Origin: JBEICQ01 sp046297395
GTDB lineage: Bacteria; Bacteroidota; Bacteroidia; UBA4408
Length of the DNA: 24,759 nt
Assembly: GCA_046297395.1 (NCBI GenBank)
Contig: JBKCNM010000008.1
Span: 1-24,759, forward strand
Direction: 5' to 3'
Numbering within the stretch: position 1 is the stretch's first letter; the number at the start of each line of letters is the position of its first letter. The position numbers and the translations under genes are program-made. Shown here piece by piece: positions 1 to 7,883 of the stretch. The notes below the pieces were generated by a model. It saw only the letters and a program-made list of their open reading frames with translations, was not told the DNA's origin and did not search any database.

Positions 1-42
1 AAAAAGACCATTGCCAATCATAAATTCATCAAACTCTAAGTC

Positions 43-1554
43 ATGAAAAGAAATTATATTATTTTACTGCTTTGTTTTGTTTGCAAAACATCATTTGCGC
101 AATCCGATGGGCAATTAGATAGTATGTTTGGCATAAATGGAGTGTGTCTGTCAAATTTTCAAACAGGTGCTCTTAACTTTAGTTCCATGGAACTAGATTA
201 TCAACAAAATATTATCATGGCTAGTGTTAATAAAGCAATAAAATTTAATAATCATGGGTTAAGAGATACTACTTTTGGCAATCATGGAATTTTTGAATTT
301 AATTTTGGATTTGAAAATAACATTTGTAAGTCTGTACTGGTTCAAAACAATGGTCGAATAATTTTGGGTGGATCGTCTGCAACGACTTCACCTTTTGGGG
401 GTGGAGAACTTCAATTATCCATCACAAGATTGCATAATAATGGAATTATTGATTCAACTTTTGTCAATAATGGAAAATTTGAATTTAATCCATTTCCTGA
501 CAGATGCAGCGGATTAACTATGGCATTACAGTCTGATGGTAAAATAATAGTTGCCGGTGGGTATTATTCCACAACATTGGGGTCTGCCATTTATGCCATG
601 AGGATTACCTCTGATGGAGCACTCGATTTAAGTTTTGGAAACAATGGTATTTTTATGTATGTGTATCCTCCAAACACAACAAATGTTATTACATGTTGCG
701 CTATTCAACCTGATGATAAAATTCTTCTGGGTGTATATACCTCTCTTGGAAGTCCCTCTAACTTCGTTTTTGGACTTATTCGACTTACCTCAATCGGAAG
801 TTTTGATCCTGATTTCGCAGGTAATGGTTTTGTTAAGACCGATATCCCAATGCAGCCAATTGATGTTCCTAACGCTCTTAAAATTCAGGCTGATGGAAAA
901 ATATTATTGGGTGGAAAAACAAAAAACAACAACTTAATGGCAATATGCCGGTATAATACAAATGGTACTCTTGACTCTTCTTTTGCTGAACATGGAATAG
1001 ACACATTAAATATTTCATTAGATGACGACATCATTAATGACCTGATTGTTTTGCAGGATGGTAAAATATTACTGGTAGGAAGCACTGCTAGTAATGCTTG
1101 TGTAATCCGCTTAAATTCAAATGGAACGATTGATCATACTTTCAATAGCGATGGTATCATAACCTTTGGAAATTCAATGGGCGAGTATTTTATTAAAGCG
1201 ATCTTGATGACACCTACAAAACTTTTAGCAGGAGGAATGATAAAAGATGGTAATCAATATTTTCAACTTGGCGTTGCTGCCTATGATTTTAATTTATTCA
1301 GCGGCATTGAGGATGCGGGAGGGATGCAAGAAGCAGCGAGTATTTATCCTAATCCATCAAGGAACAGTATTCAGTTTAAACAAGCACCGGTAAGTTTCAA
1401 TATGAGTGTATGTGATCTTACCGGAAAATTACTGGCACAAAAACAGATGCAAGCAAGTGAATCGTATGATGTGAGCACATTACAAGAGGGTTTGTATTTT
1501 ATAAAACTACAAACGACTGAGGCTACGCAAGTCATAAAGTTTTTGAAGCAGTAA
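43..1554 (+). CDS. Secreted delta-60-repeat beta-propeller protein with T9SS sorting domain
   Basis: 503 residues. An N-terminal signal peptide (basic KR at 2-3, hydrophobic 5-14, probable cut after SFA at 17-19) is followed by about seven repeats of roughly 50-60 residues. Each repeat has a 'LDxxFGxxG' turn followed by a 'DGKI(I/L)(V/L)GG' strand, the pattern of the delta-60 repeat family, which probably folds as a seven-bladed propeller. From about residue 433 there is a type A T9SS C-terminal domain (YPNP at 435, TGKLL, EGLYFIKL, VIKFLKQ end). The protein should cross the inner membrane by Sec and the outer membrane by T9SS, and be released or surface-anchored. Its ligand is unknown. The ATG at 43 is the only start that gives a complete signal peptide. 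Only 42 bases lie upstream and no promoter is visible there. Confidence 0.88.
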   Translation: MKRNYIILLLCFVCKTSFAQSDGQLDSMFGINGVCLSNFQTGALNFSSMELDYQQNIIMASVNKAIKFNNHGLRDTTFGNHGIFEFNFGFENNICKSVLVQNNGRIILGGSSATTSPFGGGELQLSITRLHNNGIIDSTFVNNGKFEFNPFPDRCSGLTMALQSDGKIIVAGGYYSTTLGSAIYAMRITSDGALDLSFGNNGIFMYVYPPNTTNVITCCAIQPDDKILLGVYTSLGSPSNFVFGLIRLTSIGSFDPDFAGNGFVKTDIPMQPIDVPNALKIQADGKILLGGKTKNNNLMAICRYNTNGTLDSSFAEHGIDTLNISLDDDIINDLIVLQDGKILLVGSTASNACVIRLNSNGTIDHTFNSDGIITFGNSMGEYFIKAILMTPTKLLAGGMIKDGNQYFQLGVAAYDFNLFSGIEDAGGMQEAASIYPNPSRNSIQFKQAPVSFNMSVCDLTGKLLAQKQMQASESYDVSTLQEGLYFIKLQTTEATQVIKFLKQ

Positions 1555-1825
1555 CCCTATGTTTTAAAGGCGGAAACCATACAAGAAGCCAAATTATTTG
1601 GGTTGTTTTCTATTGATAAAATTGTGGATGTAGATATAGTTTTCTGGCAGGGGGATGATGTTGGGGGGTGATGGGAAAACTTTTGTGAGGTTTTGCTTTG
1701 GGGTTTTGTTTTCGCAAGAAACTTCGTTAAGAGGTTACAGGAACAAATACGATTTACATATTATCCCTACTATTTTTCGGTTGGGTTAGTGTTTTACCGT
1801 TCGTAGTTATTTTTACTCACCCAAA

Positions 1826-2059
1826 TGGGGCGTTGCCCCACCCGAGGATTCGGGACCAGTCACTTTTTGCTCATGAAGGCTTGTTTTTTAAAGGTATTCG
1901 CGAGCTCGCTTCGCTCGGTAGCCTTGATGCAAAAAGAACCAAAAAAATCAAGAAATTCCCGAGGCAATCAGCTGCGCTGACCGGAAGCCAAAGGCTAAAC
2001 CGGGTCCAAGGCTTCCACTTTTCTTAAAGTCTTTGTCTTCCTTTGCCGGCGGGAATTTC
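1826..2059. repeat. Structured intergenic repeat element with nested inverted repeats
   Basis: Several inverted repeats sit side by side. TGGGGC/GCCCCA pairs at 1826-1831 with 1835-1840, and CCCGA/TCGGG at 1841-1845 with 1850-1854. A long imperfect stem pairs 1863-1881 (CTTTTTGC..AAGGCT) with 1920-1936 around the palindrome GCGAGCTCGC at 1900-1909. GGAAGCC/GGCTTCC pairs at 1983-1989 with 2010-2016, and GAAATTCCCG/CGGGAATTTC at 1952-1961 with 2050-2059. From memory, elements with this 'CAAAAAGAACCAAAAA' core recur between genes in Bacteroidota genomes, but I could not check this. It could be a REP-like or MITE-like element. Confidence 0.5.
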
Positions 2060-2162
2060 GGAAGGGCTTTAATCATTGAGATTTGGGATGGTGGATGGAT
2101 GATGGAAAATAAGAGTTTAAAGGAAAGGCTGTAGCCCTTAAGCGTTAGGGATTGCAGCGGTT

Positions 2163-2185
2163 ACTTTTTTGCCGGGCAAAAAAGT
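2163..2185. repeat. Perfect 23-bp palindrome, possible bidirectional terminator
   Basis: The arms ACTTTTTTGCC and GGCAAAAAAGT flank one central G, so either strand gives a GC-capped stem followed by a T run, as in a bidirectional terminator. A GC-rich tail with GCCGCGGC and CCGGCCGCGG palindromes follows to about 2228. The whole block 2130-2236 (starting near GCGTTAGGGATTGCAGCGG) resembles an intergenic element I remember from other Bacteroidota, so it may be a mobile repeat rather than a terminator of a local gene. Confidence 0.5.
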
Positions 2186-2305
2186 TTGAGCGGAAAGCCC
2201 GCCGCGGCAGGTAAACCGGCCGCGGAACGCCCAATAAAAAATACCCCCCTCCCCTGCCCTTTTGTGTTATTTAAAAAATACGAGCACTCATGCCGACACA
2301 ATTGC

Positions 2306-2313
2306 TACCTTTG
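2306..2313 (+). promoter_or_regulatory. typA promoter -7 element
   Basis: TACCTTTG matches the Bacteroidota -7 consensus TAnnTTTG exactly and lies 14 bases before the ATG at 2328. Transcription would start around 2319-2321, leaving a leader of only a few bases. No clear TTG -33 element is seen at the usual spacing. The position excludes the upstream in-frame TTG at 2262 as a start. Confidence 0.55.
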
Positions 2314-2327
2314 CACACTTTTTTTAC

Positions 2328-4136
2328 ATGCAGGAAATTCGCAACATCGCCATCATCGCCCATGTGGACCACGGCAAAACTACCCTGGTTGACAAAATTC
2401 TTCACCAGTGCAGGCTTTTCAGGGAAAACCAGGAGACCGGTGAACTGATTCTCGACAACAACGAACTGGAAAGGGAAAGGGGCATTACCATCCTCTCCAA
2501 GAATGTGTCGGTTACCTATAAGGGCATTAAAATTAACATTATTGACACCCCCGGCCACAGTGATTTTGGCGGTGAGGTGGAACGGGTGCTTAACATGGCC
2601 GACGGTGTGTTGCTGCTTGTAGACGCCTTTGAAGGTCCCATGCCTCAAACCCGATTTGTGCTGCAAAAAGCCCTCTCTCTGGGAAAAAAAGCCATTCTGG
2701 TGGTAAACCAAGTAGACAAACCCAACTGCCGCCCGGATGAGGTGCAGGAAGAGGTGTTCGACCTGTTTTTTCACCTGGAAGCAACCGAGGAACAACTCAA
2801 CTTTCCAACCATCTATGGCTCTTCGAGACAAGGATGGATGTCGGACGACCATACCAAGCCTGCAGAAGATATTACTCCCTTGCTGGATTGCGTGCTGGAG
2901 CACATACCGGCGGCTCCCTACCTTGAGGGCAATCCGCAGATGCAGATTACCTCTCTCGACTTTTCGGCTTATATCGGCCGCATCGCGGTGGGCAGGGTAT
3001 TTAGAGGCACGCTAAAGCCCAACCAGCCCGTGTCGCTGGTAAAGCGTGACGGCACGGTGAAGCAGTCGCGCATCAACGAATTGGTTTTGATTGAAGGCCT
3101 TGGCAAGGTGGCAGCGCAGGAAGCCCACAGTGGTGATATTTGCGCCATTACTGGCATAGAGGGATTTGAGATTGGCGATACCATCTCTGATATTGAAAAC
3201 CCGGAAGCATTGCCGGCCATTGCCATTGATGAGCCAACCATGTCGATGTTATTTACCATTAACAACTCTCCTTTCTTTGGAAAGGAAGGCAAGTTTGTCA
3301 CTTCTCGCCACCTGAGGGAAAGGCTTTTTAAGGAAACCGAAAAAAACCTGGCTCTTCGCGTAGAGGAAACCGACAGCTCTGACAGCTATATGGTATTTGG
3401 CCGCGGTATTCTGCACCTTTCTATCTTGATTGAAACCATGCGCAGGGAGGGTTTTGAAGTACAGGTGGGACAGCCCCGCGTGATGATTCGCGAGATTGAC
3501 GGGGTAAAGTGCGAACCTGTAGAAATACTTACCATTGATGTGCCTGAGCCTGTGTCAGGCAAGGTGATTGAGCTGGTGAACCAGCGCAAGGGCGAGATGA
3601 TGGTCATGGTGCCCAAGGGCGACCAGGTGCATCTGGAGTTTTATATTCCCTCGAGGGGCATCATCGGGCTGAGGAACAACATTCTTACGGCCACTGCCGG
3701 AGAGGCGGTGATGTCGCATCGTTTTCATGAATACCGTCCCTGGAGAGGAGAAATTCCGGGCCGCATTGCCGGTTCGCTCATCTCTATGGAGTTGGGTACT
3801 GCCATTGCCTATAGTATAGATAAGTTGCAGGACAGGGGATCATTTTTTGTAGATCCGGGCGAAGAGATATACGGCGGACAGGTGATTGGGGAGCATACGC
3901 GACCCGACGACCTGGCAGTGAACATTACCAAGACCAAGAAACTGACCAATATACGGGCATCGGGATCCGATGAAAAAATGCGGATTGCCCCGGCCATCAA
4001 ATTCTCGCTGGAGGAAGCCTTGGAATATATTCAGGCAGATGAGTATGTGGAAGTAACTCCAAAATCTATTCGCATGCGTAAGGTGCTGCTCGACGAAAAC
4101 GAGCGCAAGCGCCGCCAGAAAAGCGAGTTTGCCTAA
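2328..4136 (+). CDS. typA: Translational GTPase TypA/BipA
   Basis: 602 residues, normal length for TypA/BipA, an EF-G-like GTPase that binds the ribosome, helps 50S assembly and supports growth under stress or cold. The GTPase motifs are G1 AHVDHGKTT at 11-19, G2 Thr54 in RGITI, G3 DTPGH at 73-77 and G4 NQVD at 127-130. The second residue of G4 is normally Lys (NKxD); here it is Gln, encoded CAA. Domain II, the EF-G-like domains III and V (LSILIETMRREGFE, then the GRIAGSL region) and the TypA-specific C-terminal domain follow in full, with a lysine/arginine-rich end. The ATG at 2328 is chosen because MQEIRNIAII begins the family and the -7 element sits just before it. The gene is convergent with the 4161-4853 lipoprotein, with 24 bases between the stops. 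Confidence 0.97.
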   Translation: MQEIRNIAIIAHVDHGKTTLVDKILHQCRLFRENQETGELILDNNELERERGITILSKNVSVTYKGIKINIIDTPGHSDFGGEVERVLNMADGVLLLVDAFEGPMPQTRFVLQKALSLGKKAILVVNQVDKPNCRPDEVQEEVFDLFFHLEATEEQLNFPTIYGSSRQGWMSDDHTKPAEDITPLLDCVLEHIPAAPYLEGNPQMQITSLDFSAYIGRIAVGRVFRGTLKPNQPVSLVKRDGTVKQSRINELVLIEGLGKVAAQEAHSGDICAITGIEGFEIGDTISDIENPEALPAIAIDEPTMSMLFTINNSPFFGKEGKFVTSRHLRERLFKETEKNLALRVEETDSSDSYMVFGRGILHLSILIETMRREGFEVQVGQPRVMIREIDGVKCEPVEILTIDVPEPVSGKVIELVNQRKGEMMVMVPKGDQVHLEFYIPSRGIIGLRNNILTATAGEAVMSHRFHEYRPWRGEIPGRIAGSLISMELGTAIAYSIDKLQDRGSFFVDPGEEIYGGQVIGEHTRPDDLAVNITKTKKLTNIRASGSDEKMRIAPAIKFSLEEALEYIQADEYVEVTPKSIRMRKVLLDENERKRRQKSEFA

Positions 4137-4160
4137 TGATAAACCAAAGGAGACGGGGCT

Positions 4161-4853
4161 TTAGTTGCCTCCGTTAAAATAGCTGTTCATTTCGTCGATG
4201 CTCACCATTTTGGCTTGTGCATTGAGCGTGAAGAGCTCGTCGGAAACCGATTCGCTTGTTACTTTGGAGGCCGTAAGGTGCATACGGATGTTGTATCGGG
4301 TAACCTGAAAATCCATAAGCACACCTTTTACAGGGGCGTAGGCATTATAAAAATTAGGATTTTCAATACTTATTTCATCGGTGTAATAGATTTCGTAAGC
4401 CGTTCCGTTTTCGGGGCGTACCAGGGCTTTTTTACAATTGTAGCCGGCGATGATCTTGCTGCCTTCCACAAATTGGAAAGTGAGTTTAGGCTCTTTGGAG
4501 ATGAGTTCGGGAAGGCCTGAGGAATCTACTTTGCAGGCATACTGTTTGCCCAACATGCTAAGCGTTTGGGCGATGGTTTTGTGGTTGAAGTCGGAGATAA
4601 AGGAAGTGGAAAACATGCCCATGCCTGCGGAGAGTTCCTGGGACATGTTATTGTCTTTGAAGCGGGTGGTCATGGTACCGGGCAGCATATCGGTGGACAT
4701 GATGGGGTTATTATTTTCGATAACTTCCAATTTGTATTCGATGACGCCTTGGTCGGTGCCTCCCGTTTTGCCTGACTTACAGGAAGGGAGAAACACGCAC
4801 AAGACAGAGAGGCTAAGCGTGCAGAGGATAAGCGGGTACCGTGATACGGGCAT
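4161..4853 (-). CDS. DUF4412-like lipoprotein
   Basis: 230 residues. The N-terminus is a lipoprotein signal: Arg at 5, a hydrophobic stretch at 8-22, then the lipobox LPSC with Cys25 and a basic CKSGKTGG tail. The mature part opens with a beta strand (VIEYKLEV), carries a Met-rich MSTDMLPGTMTTRFKDNNM stretch, and has the 'GYNCKKALVRPENGTAYEIYYTDEI' and 'LMDFQVTRYNIRMHLTASKV' segments typical of Bacteroidota DUF4412/GLPGLI-type proteins. It is probably a membrane-anchored periplasmic protein of unknown function. It stands alone: TypA converges from the left and relic sequence lies upstream. The start at 4853 gives the full signal. The family call rests on pattern memory. Confidence 0.75.
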   Translation of the reverse strand: MPVSRYPLILCTLSLSVLCVFLPSCKSGKTGGTDQGVIEYKLEVIENNNPIMSTDMLPGTMTTRFKDNNMSQELSAGMGMFSTSFISDFNHKTIAQTLSMLGKQYACKVDSSGLPELISKEPKLTFQFVEGSKIIAGYNCKKALVRPENGTAYEIYYTDEISIENPNFYNAYAPVKGVLMDFQVTRYNIRMHLTASKVTSESVSDELFTLNAQAKMVSIDEMNSYFNGGN

Positions 4854-4872
4854 ATTTTACAAAGAAAGAAAA

Positions 4873-4901
4873 AAAAGCCTCACAAAGAAATTGGGGCTTT
4901 T
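4873..4901 (-). other. Terminator-like hairpin in the leader of the DUF4412-like gene
   Basis: On the - strand AAAAGCC and GGCTTTT can pair around a 15-base loop and are followed by a run of T, ending about 20 bases before the lipoprotein ATG. The stem has only three G-C pairs. It could end transcription from the relic region upstream, act as an attenuator, or be chance in an A/T-rich leader. Confidence 0.25.
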
Positions 4902-5049
4902 CAAGTTATTCACAGAGGGGCTGCTGAAAACCTTAAGCATTGAGAGGATATGCGGGGGAGATGATGTTTTGGTGAGCCTGTAAAATAAAAACCGGAAACC
5001 AGATGAAACCCTTTTTTTTCGAACTGACTGCTCATTTCATTTTCTCTTG

Positions 5050-5181
5050 TTAATGATATGCTGCCACAGCATTGTGGTGTAAGGGATTTTTTTGCAGTGA
5101 TTCATGCGGTAAATGCCAGTTGTAATTCTCCATCCATGTTTATGCTTCCTCTCTCACTGGATGAAAGTAGCAGGGTTCATT
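5050..5181 (-). pseudogene. IS3-family transposase (OrfB) C-terminal remnant
   Basis: Translated on the - strand from 5181, the sequence reads NEPCYFHPVREEA, stop, TWMENYNWHLPHESL and on to a second stop at 5050. Intact IS3-group integrase ends typically carry VREEA..WM..YN..RPHESL near the C-terminus, so order and spacing fit well. An in-frame TAA splits the motif, and no DDE core, OrfA or terminal inverted repeat is visible nearby. This is the decayed tail of an element, not a working transposon. Confidence 0.5.
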
Positions 5182-5210
5182 TGTAAGGAGGCATCCGGCT
5201 TTTCATTAAA

Positions 5211-5456
5211 TTAATAAAGCGAAATTCCAACCAATGTATGCATCAATACATCATGCCGGCCGAATGGTCTCTGGTAATTCCTTGAGACAACAAAACTCCA
5301 GTTGGTTTTTAATGTTAGCCTGTATATTCTATCATCATTGAAGTCCAAAATGATGCTTGATAAAAAAGAAAAAATCCTATTTTTATCACCACTTATAAAC
5401 TGAGGATTGTAAATGGTTTTTTCACAGTCTGATGTTATCGCACATAAATTGCATCG
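5211..5456 (-). pseudogene. Possible C-terminal remnant of an outer-membrane beta-barrel protein
   Basis: An 81-codon open frame with no ATG near its start, bounded by a stop at 5457-5459. It has alternating polar and hydrophobic strands (RIFSFLSSIILDF, RIYRLTLKTNWSFVVS) with short charged turns, and ends MHTLVGISLY with a terminal aromatic residue, as outer-membrane barrels do. Frame length and strand pattern are better than chance in such AT-rich DNA. The N-terminal part of the protein is missing; the membrane-protein gene at 5479 reads away from this point. The family cannot be named. Confidence 0.35.
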
Positions 5457-5478
5457 CTAATCTGATAATTACAAACTT

Positions 5479-5979
5479 ATGGAGACAACAAAACAGACTT
5501 CACAGGAGTATTTTAAAATACTTTCAAAACTTCATTTGGCAATGATTATTGGAGTTTTTTTTATGGGATTGATTGTAGCTTTCCTAATTACGAGTGGTAC
5601 AATGTCTAATGATATGGGAGATCTAAATGAGACTTTTTTATATATAGTTTCAATAGCAGTACTTGGAGGATTATATGCCAGCAATTGGATTTATAAATAC
5701 AAGTTGAGAGGATTAAAAGAAGAGAATGATTTAAAAACCAAAATGACAAATTATAGAGGTATATTCATTCATAGATATACATTCATAGTAGGGCCGGCAT
5801 ACTTCTCTATTTTTGCAGTTTTATTGACAAGTAATTTGCTGTTATTAGTTTTTACCGGTATTTCGTTATTATTCATGATTTATTGGAAACCCACCAAGAC
5901 TTCCATCATTAATGATTTGGAACTAAATCAACAAGAAATATCAATTATAGAGAATCCGGATTCAATAATTGCATATTAA
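5479..5979 (+). CDS. Four-helix inner-membrane protein of unknown function
   Basis: 166 residues, not recognised as a named family. Four hydrophobic segments fall at about 20-39, 52-70, 101-117 and 118-135. A charged cytoplasmic-type loop (KYKLRGLKEENDLKTK) lies between helices 2 and 3, with a hydrophilic tail after 137. The repeated KYKL/KLRGLKEEN loop with a following 'NYRGIFIHRYTFIVGPAYFSI' segment resembles small hypothetical proteins seen in Bacteroidota. The ATG at 5479 is the first in frame after several stops. No TAnnTTTG element is seen upstream. The gene is visibly AT-richer than typA and sits between relic DNA and a 630-base empty stretch, which would fit acquisition, though this is weak evidence. 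Confidence 0.75.
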   Translation: METTKQTSQEYFKILSKLHLAMIIGVFFMGLIVAFLITSGTMSNDMGDLNETFLYIVSIAVLGGLYASNWIYKYKLRGLKEENDLKTKMTNYRGIFIHRYTFIVGPAYFSIFAVLLTSNLLLLVFTGISLLFMIYWKPTKTSIINDLELNQQEISIIENPDSIIAY

Positions 5980-6613
5980 ACTAAATAAAGAAAATACATA
6001 TATATGCCAACACATAGCCTCATTGTCAATGTGGGTTTAGGTGGTTTGCAAAAGGCAGTGGTTTCTATAACATTTGCTCAATGTTGAGACGCTAATGCTA
6101 TAAAAACCTTTACTGGCCATACGCTATAATTATCTGGCTGTGAAAAAAACCTTGTTTTCTTTTATTCTGAGCAACTCAACCATTTTTACGACTGATTTTA
6201 GCTGTATATTTTCGTTTTAAGAAAGGCTTTTTTAGGCAGCCTTTTCTAGGAAAACTTCAAAGTGCTCTCCAATGTCTTGCTATCGAATCAATGTTGATGA
6301 AAGCATTCGAATACTCCTGTAATCGGCGTTGCATTTTATTACTTTTTCATACTACATGATAAAGTTGTTGGGATGATCCACCATTTTTACATCATGAAAA
6401 CATTGATCACCTTTGGCATGATCAGCCAAAAACATGAATTGTAAGCTGTTTTTGTTTGTATAATGCAAAGTTCCGATGTCAAATAAAGCTTGATCCTCTG
6501 CCTCGTTTATTGGAAAAAATCTTACTTTTATCATGACGAATCACCTGTTATGTTGAATGAATTTCCACAACCTGAACCTATGATCCAATCTATAAAACCC
6601 AAACAGTTTTAAA
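5980..6613. other. Intergenic region, one doubtful small ORF
   Basis: The only candidate gene is the 60-codon - strand frame at 6352-6534, listed separately. 6004-6125 contains a short motif pair (GCCAACACA near 6006 and ATGTTGAGACGC near 6083) like ones seen beside Bacteroidota repeats, but without the paired boxes of an integron attC site. The - strand at 6230-6350 holds short broken frames that might be relics. Nothing firm otherwise. Confidence 0.45.
6352..6534 (-). CDS. Small hypothetical protein (60 residues), doubtful
   Basis: Opens with ATG at 6534 and reads MIKVRFFPINEAEDQALFDIG, then a Lys/Asn-containing middle, ending DHPNNFIM. Composition is protein-like (mixed charged, aromatic and hydrophobic residues, few repeats), and codon use resembles the neighbouring AT-rich genes. 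The gene would diverge from the DJ-1/PfpI gene at 6614 with 79 bases between. No family is recognised, and it could equally be the fragment of a longer lost gene. Confidence 0.35.
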   Translation of the reverse strand: MIKVRFFPINEAEDQALFDIGTLHYTNKNSLQFMFLADHAKGDQCFHDVKMVDHPNNFIM

Positions 6614-7192
6614 ATGAAAAAAGCCGTTATAGTAGCCTTTGACAAGTTTACTGACATCGATATCTTTTTGGCATGGGACATCCTTAATCGGGTAAAATAC
6701 CGTGACAAAGCGTTTGAAGTAAAAATTGTTGGAACAGCCGCAAGCCATCAATCTGTTACCGGAATGGACCTAAAAACCCATGGATTTATTGAAGAATGCA
6801 ATGAAGCAGACCTGGTGTTTTTTGGCAGCGGACCCGGGACAAGAAATGTGATTAAAGATGAAGGCTACTTAAATCGCTTCCATCTCAACCCAAACCAACA
6901 GCTCATTTGTTCCATGTGTTCGGGTGCATTAATCATTGCCGCTCTCGGACATCTAAAAGGACTTTCAGCGACAACCTATCCAACTGCATTTGAAGCATTA
7001 AAAACATATGGCGTTGAAGTACTAGAAGACAAACACTTGGTCACTCATGGCAATATTGGAACGGCCGCAGGTTGTTTGGCAGCTGTTGATTTGCTTTCCT
7101 GGGCCATTGAAAAACTATACGACGATAAAGTGAGAGAAGATGTGATTGCATCTGTTTTACCAATCGGACAGGGACAAGTATGTCTTTACTGA
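6614..7192 (+). CDS. DJ-1/PfpI family protein (isonitrile-hydratase-like branch)
   Basis: 192 residues covering one DJ-1/PfpI (glutamine-amidotransferase-like) domain. The nucleophile elbow is ICSMCSGALIIAALGHLKG with Cys102. Upstream are GSGPGTRNV at 71-79 and the N-terminal FTDIDIFLAWDIL, whose acidic residues (Asp14/Asp16) are where this family supplies the Asp partner of the Cys. ATTYPTAFEALKTYGV and 'LVTHGNIGTAAG' follow as in isonitrile-hydratase-type and ThiJ-like members. The protein is probably cytosolic: there is no signal and no AraC DNA-binding domain. The substrate is unknown; family members act as hydratases, deglycases or redox sensors. It is a single gene with no operon partner. 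Confidence 0.85.
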   Translation: MKKAVIVAFDKFTDIDIFLAWDILNRVKYRDKAFEVKIVGTAASHQSVTGMDLKTHGFIEECNEADLVFFGSGPGTRNVIKDEGYLNRFHLNPNQQLICSMCSGALIIAALGHLKGLSATTYPTAFEALKTYGVEVLEDKHLVTHGNIGTAAGCLAAVDLLSWAIEKLYDDKVREDVIASVLPIGQGQVCLY

Positions 7193-7424
7193 GAAAAATA
7201 AAGAAGACTGCGCATAATGGAATCATCTACCCTTTAGCTCTAACTCCTTGAGCAGCCCAAACCAAGGTCATGCTGATATTTTTTAATTCAAACATACCTC
7301 AGTAAAACTTGTTCAAAAAAGACATCTTGCGGCATTTCATTATTGATATGACACATGCGTAAACTGATAAGTAAGAAGAAACCAAGTCAAACATTCCAAG
7401 AAAACCCAATAATCAATCACAAAC

Positions 7425-7883
7425 ATGAAGTCTCAAGCAAGTACAGTTGAAGAATATCTCAATGAACTACCCGAAGATAGAAAAGAAGCAGTTTCAAAAT
7501 TAAGAGAAACCATCCTCAATCATTTACCCAAAGGTTTTGAAGAAACACTCTCTTACGGAATGATTGGTTATGTAGTCCCACATTCGATTTATCCCCAGGG
7601 CTATCACTGCAATCCCAAGCAAGCCCTGCCATTTTTAAACCTTGCCTCACAAAAGGGTTTTATAGCCCTGTACCACATGGGCCTTTATGCCAAACCCGAA
7701 CTCATGGACTGGTTTACAGGAGAATATCCCAAGTATTCCAATGAAAAAATAGACATCGGAAAAAGTTGTATCAGATTTAAAAAGACCAATCAAATTCCAT
7801 ATGAATTGATTGCTCAACTGGCAAAAAAAGTTTCGGTGAAAGATTGGATTGAAACATACGAGAAGCTATACAAACCCAAATAA
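7425..7883 (+). CDS. DUF1801 family protein (YdhG-like)
   Basis: 152 residues. The pattern VEEYLNELPEDRKEAVSKLRETIL, then EETLSYGMIGYVVP, FLNLASQKGFIALYHMGLY and IGKSCIRFKKTNQIPYELIAQL matches the DUF1801 fold, a small alpha/beta domain related to CyaY/frataxin-like and YdhG proteins. Some members were proposed as iron-binding, but function here is not established. It is cytosolic with no signal or membrane segment. The ATG at 7425 directly precedes the conserved first helix. There are 232 bases before it with no clear gene, and no promoter consensus is found. Confidence 0.85.
   Translation: MKSQASTVEEYLNELPEDRKEAVSKLRETILNHLPKGFEETLSYGMIGYVVPHSIYPQGYHCNPKQALPFLNLASQKGFIALYHMGLYAKPELMDWFTGEYPKYSNEKIDIGKSCIRFKKTNQIPYELIAQLAKKVSVKDWIETYEKLYKPK

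Larger units (their letters stand above)
1555..2327. other. Long intergenic region with hairpin-rich repeats
   Basis: No credible gene lies in these 773 bases. 1555-1820 shows nothing recognisable. 1826-2059 holds a chain of inverted repeats, and 2163-2185 a perfect palindrome followed by a GC-rich tail; these are listed separately. Open frames here (for example 64 codons from 1833) are rich in Lys, Arg and Ser, run through the repeat arms and match no family I know. A promoter element for typA lies at 2306-2313. Confidence 0.7.
4854..5478. other. Intergenic region made largely of gene relics
   Basis: No intact gene. 5050-5181 (-) reads as the C-terminal end of an IS3-type transposase with an in-frame stop, and 5211-5456 (-) as the C-terminal end of a beta-barrel-like protein without a start. 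Both are listed separately. 4902-5049 shows nothing recognisable apart from a lone TTATTCACA at 4906-4914. Confidence 0.6.

Noticed and set aside
1833..2027. 64-codon frame in the pre-typA region
   Set aside because: It runs through inverted-repeat arms; the composition (KRTKKIKKFPRQ) reflects the repeat, not a protein family.
2262..2327. TTG-initiated N-terminal extension of TypA (22 residues)
   Set aside because: A promoter -7 element lies inside it and family members start at MQEIRNIAI-like sequence.
2271..2903. 210-codon open frame on the - strand
   Set aside because: It lies antisense inside typA and its translation has no family features; long antisense frames are common opposite codon-biased genes.
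4906..4914. TTATTCACA, matching a DnaA box
   Set aside because: A single copy without other boxes, an AT-rich unwinding region or origin genes; expected by chance.
6004..6125. Possible integron attC site after the small membrane-protein gene
   Set aside because: GCCAACACA and ATGTTGAGACGC do not fit the paired RYYYAAC/GTTRRRY boxes, and no integrase or cassette series is present.
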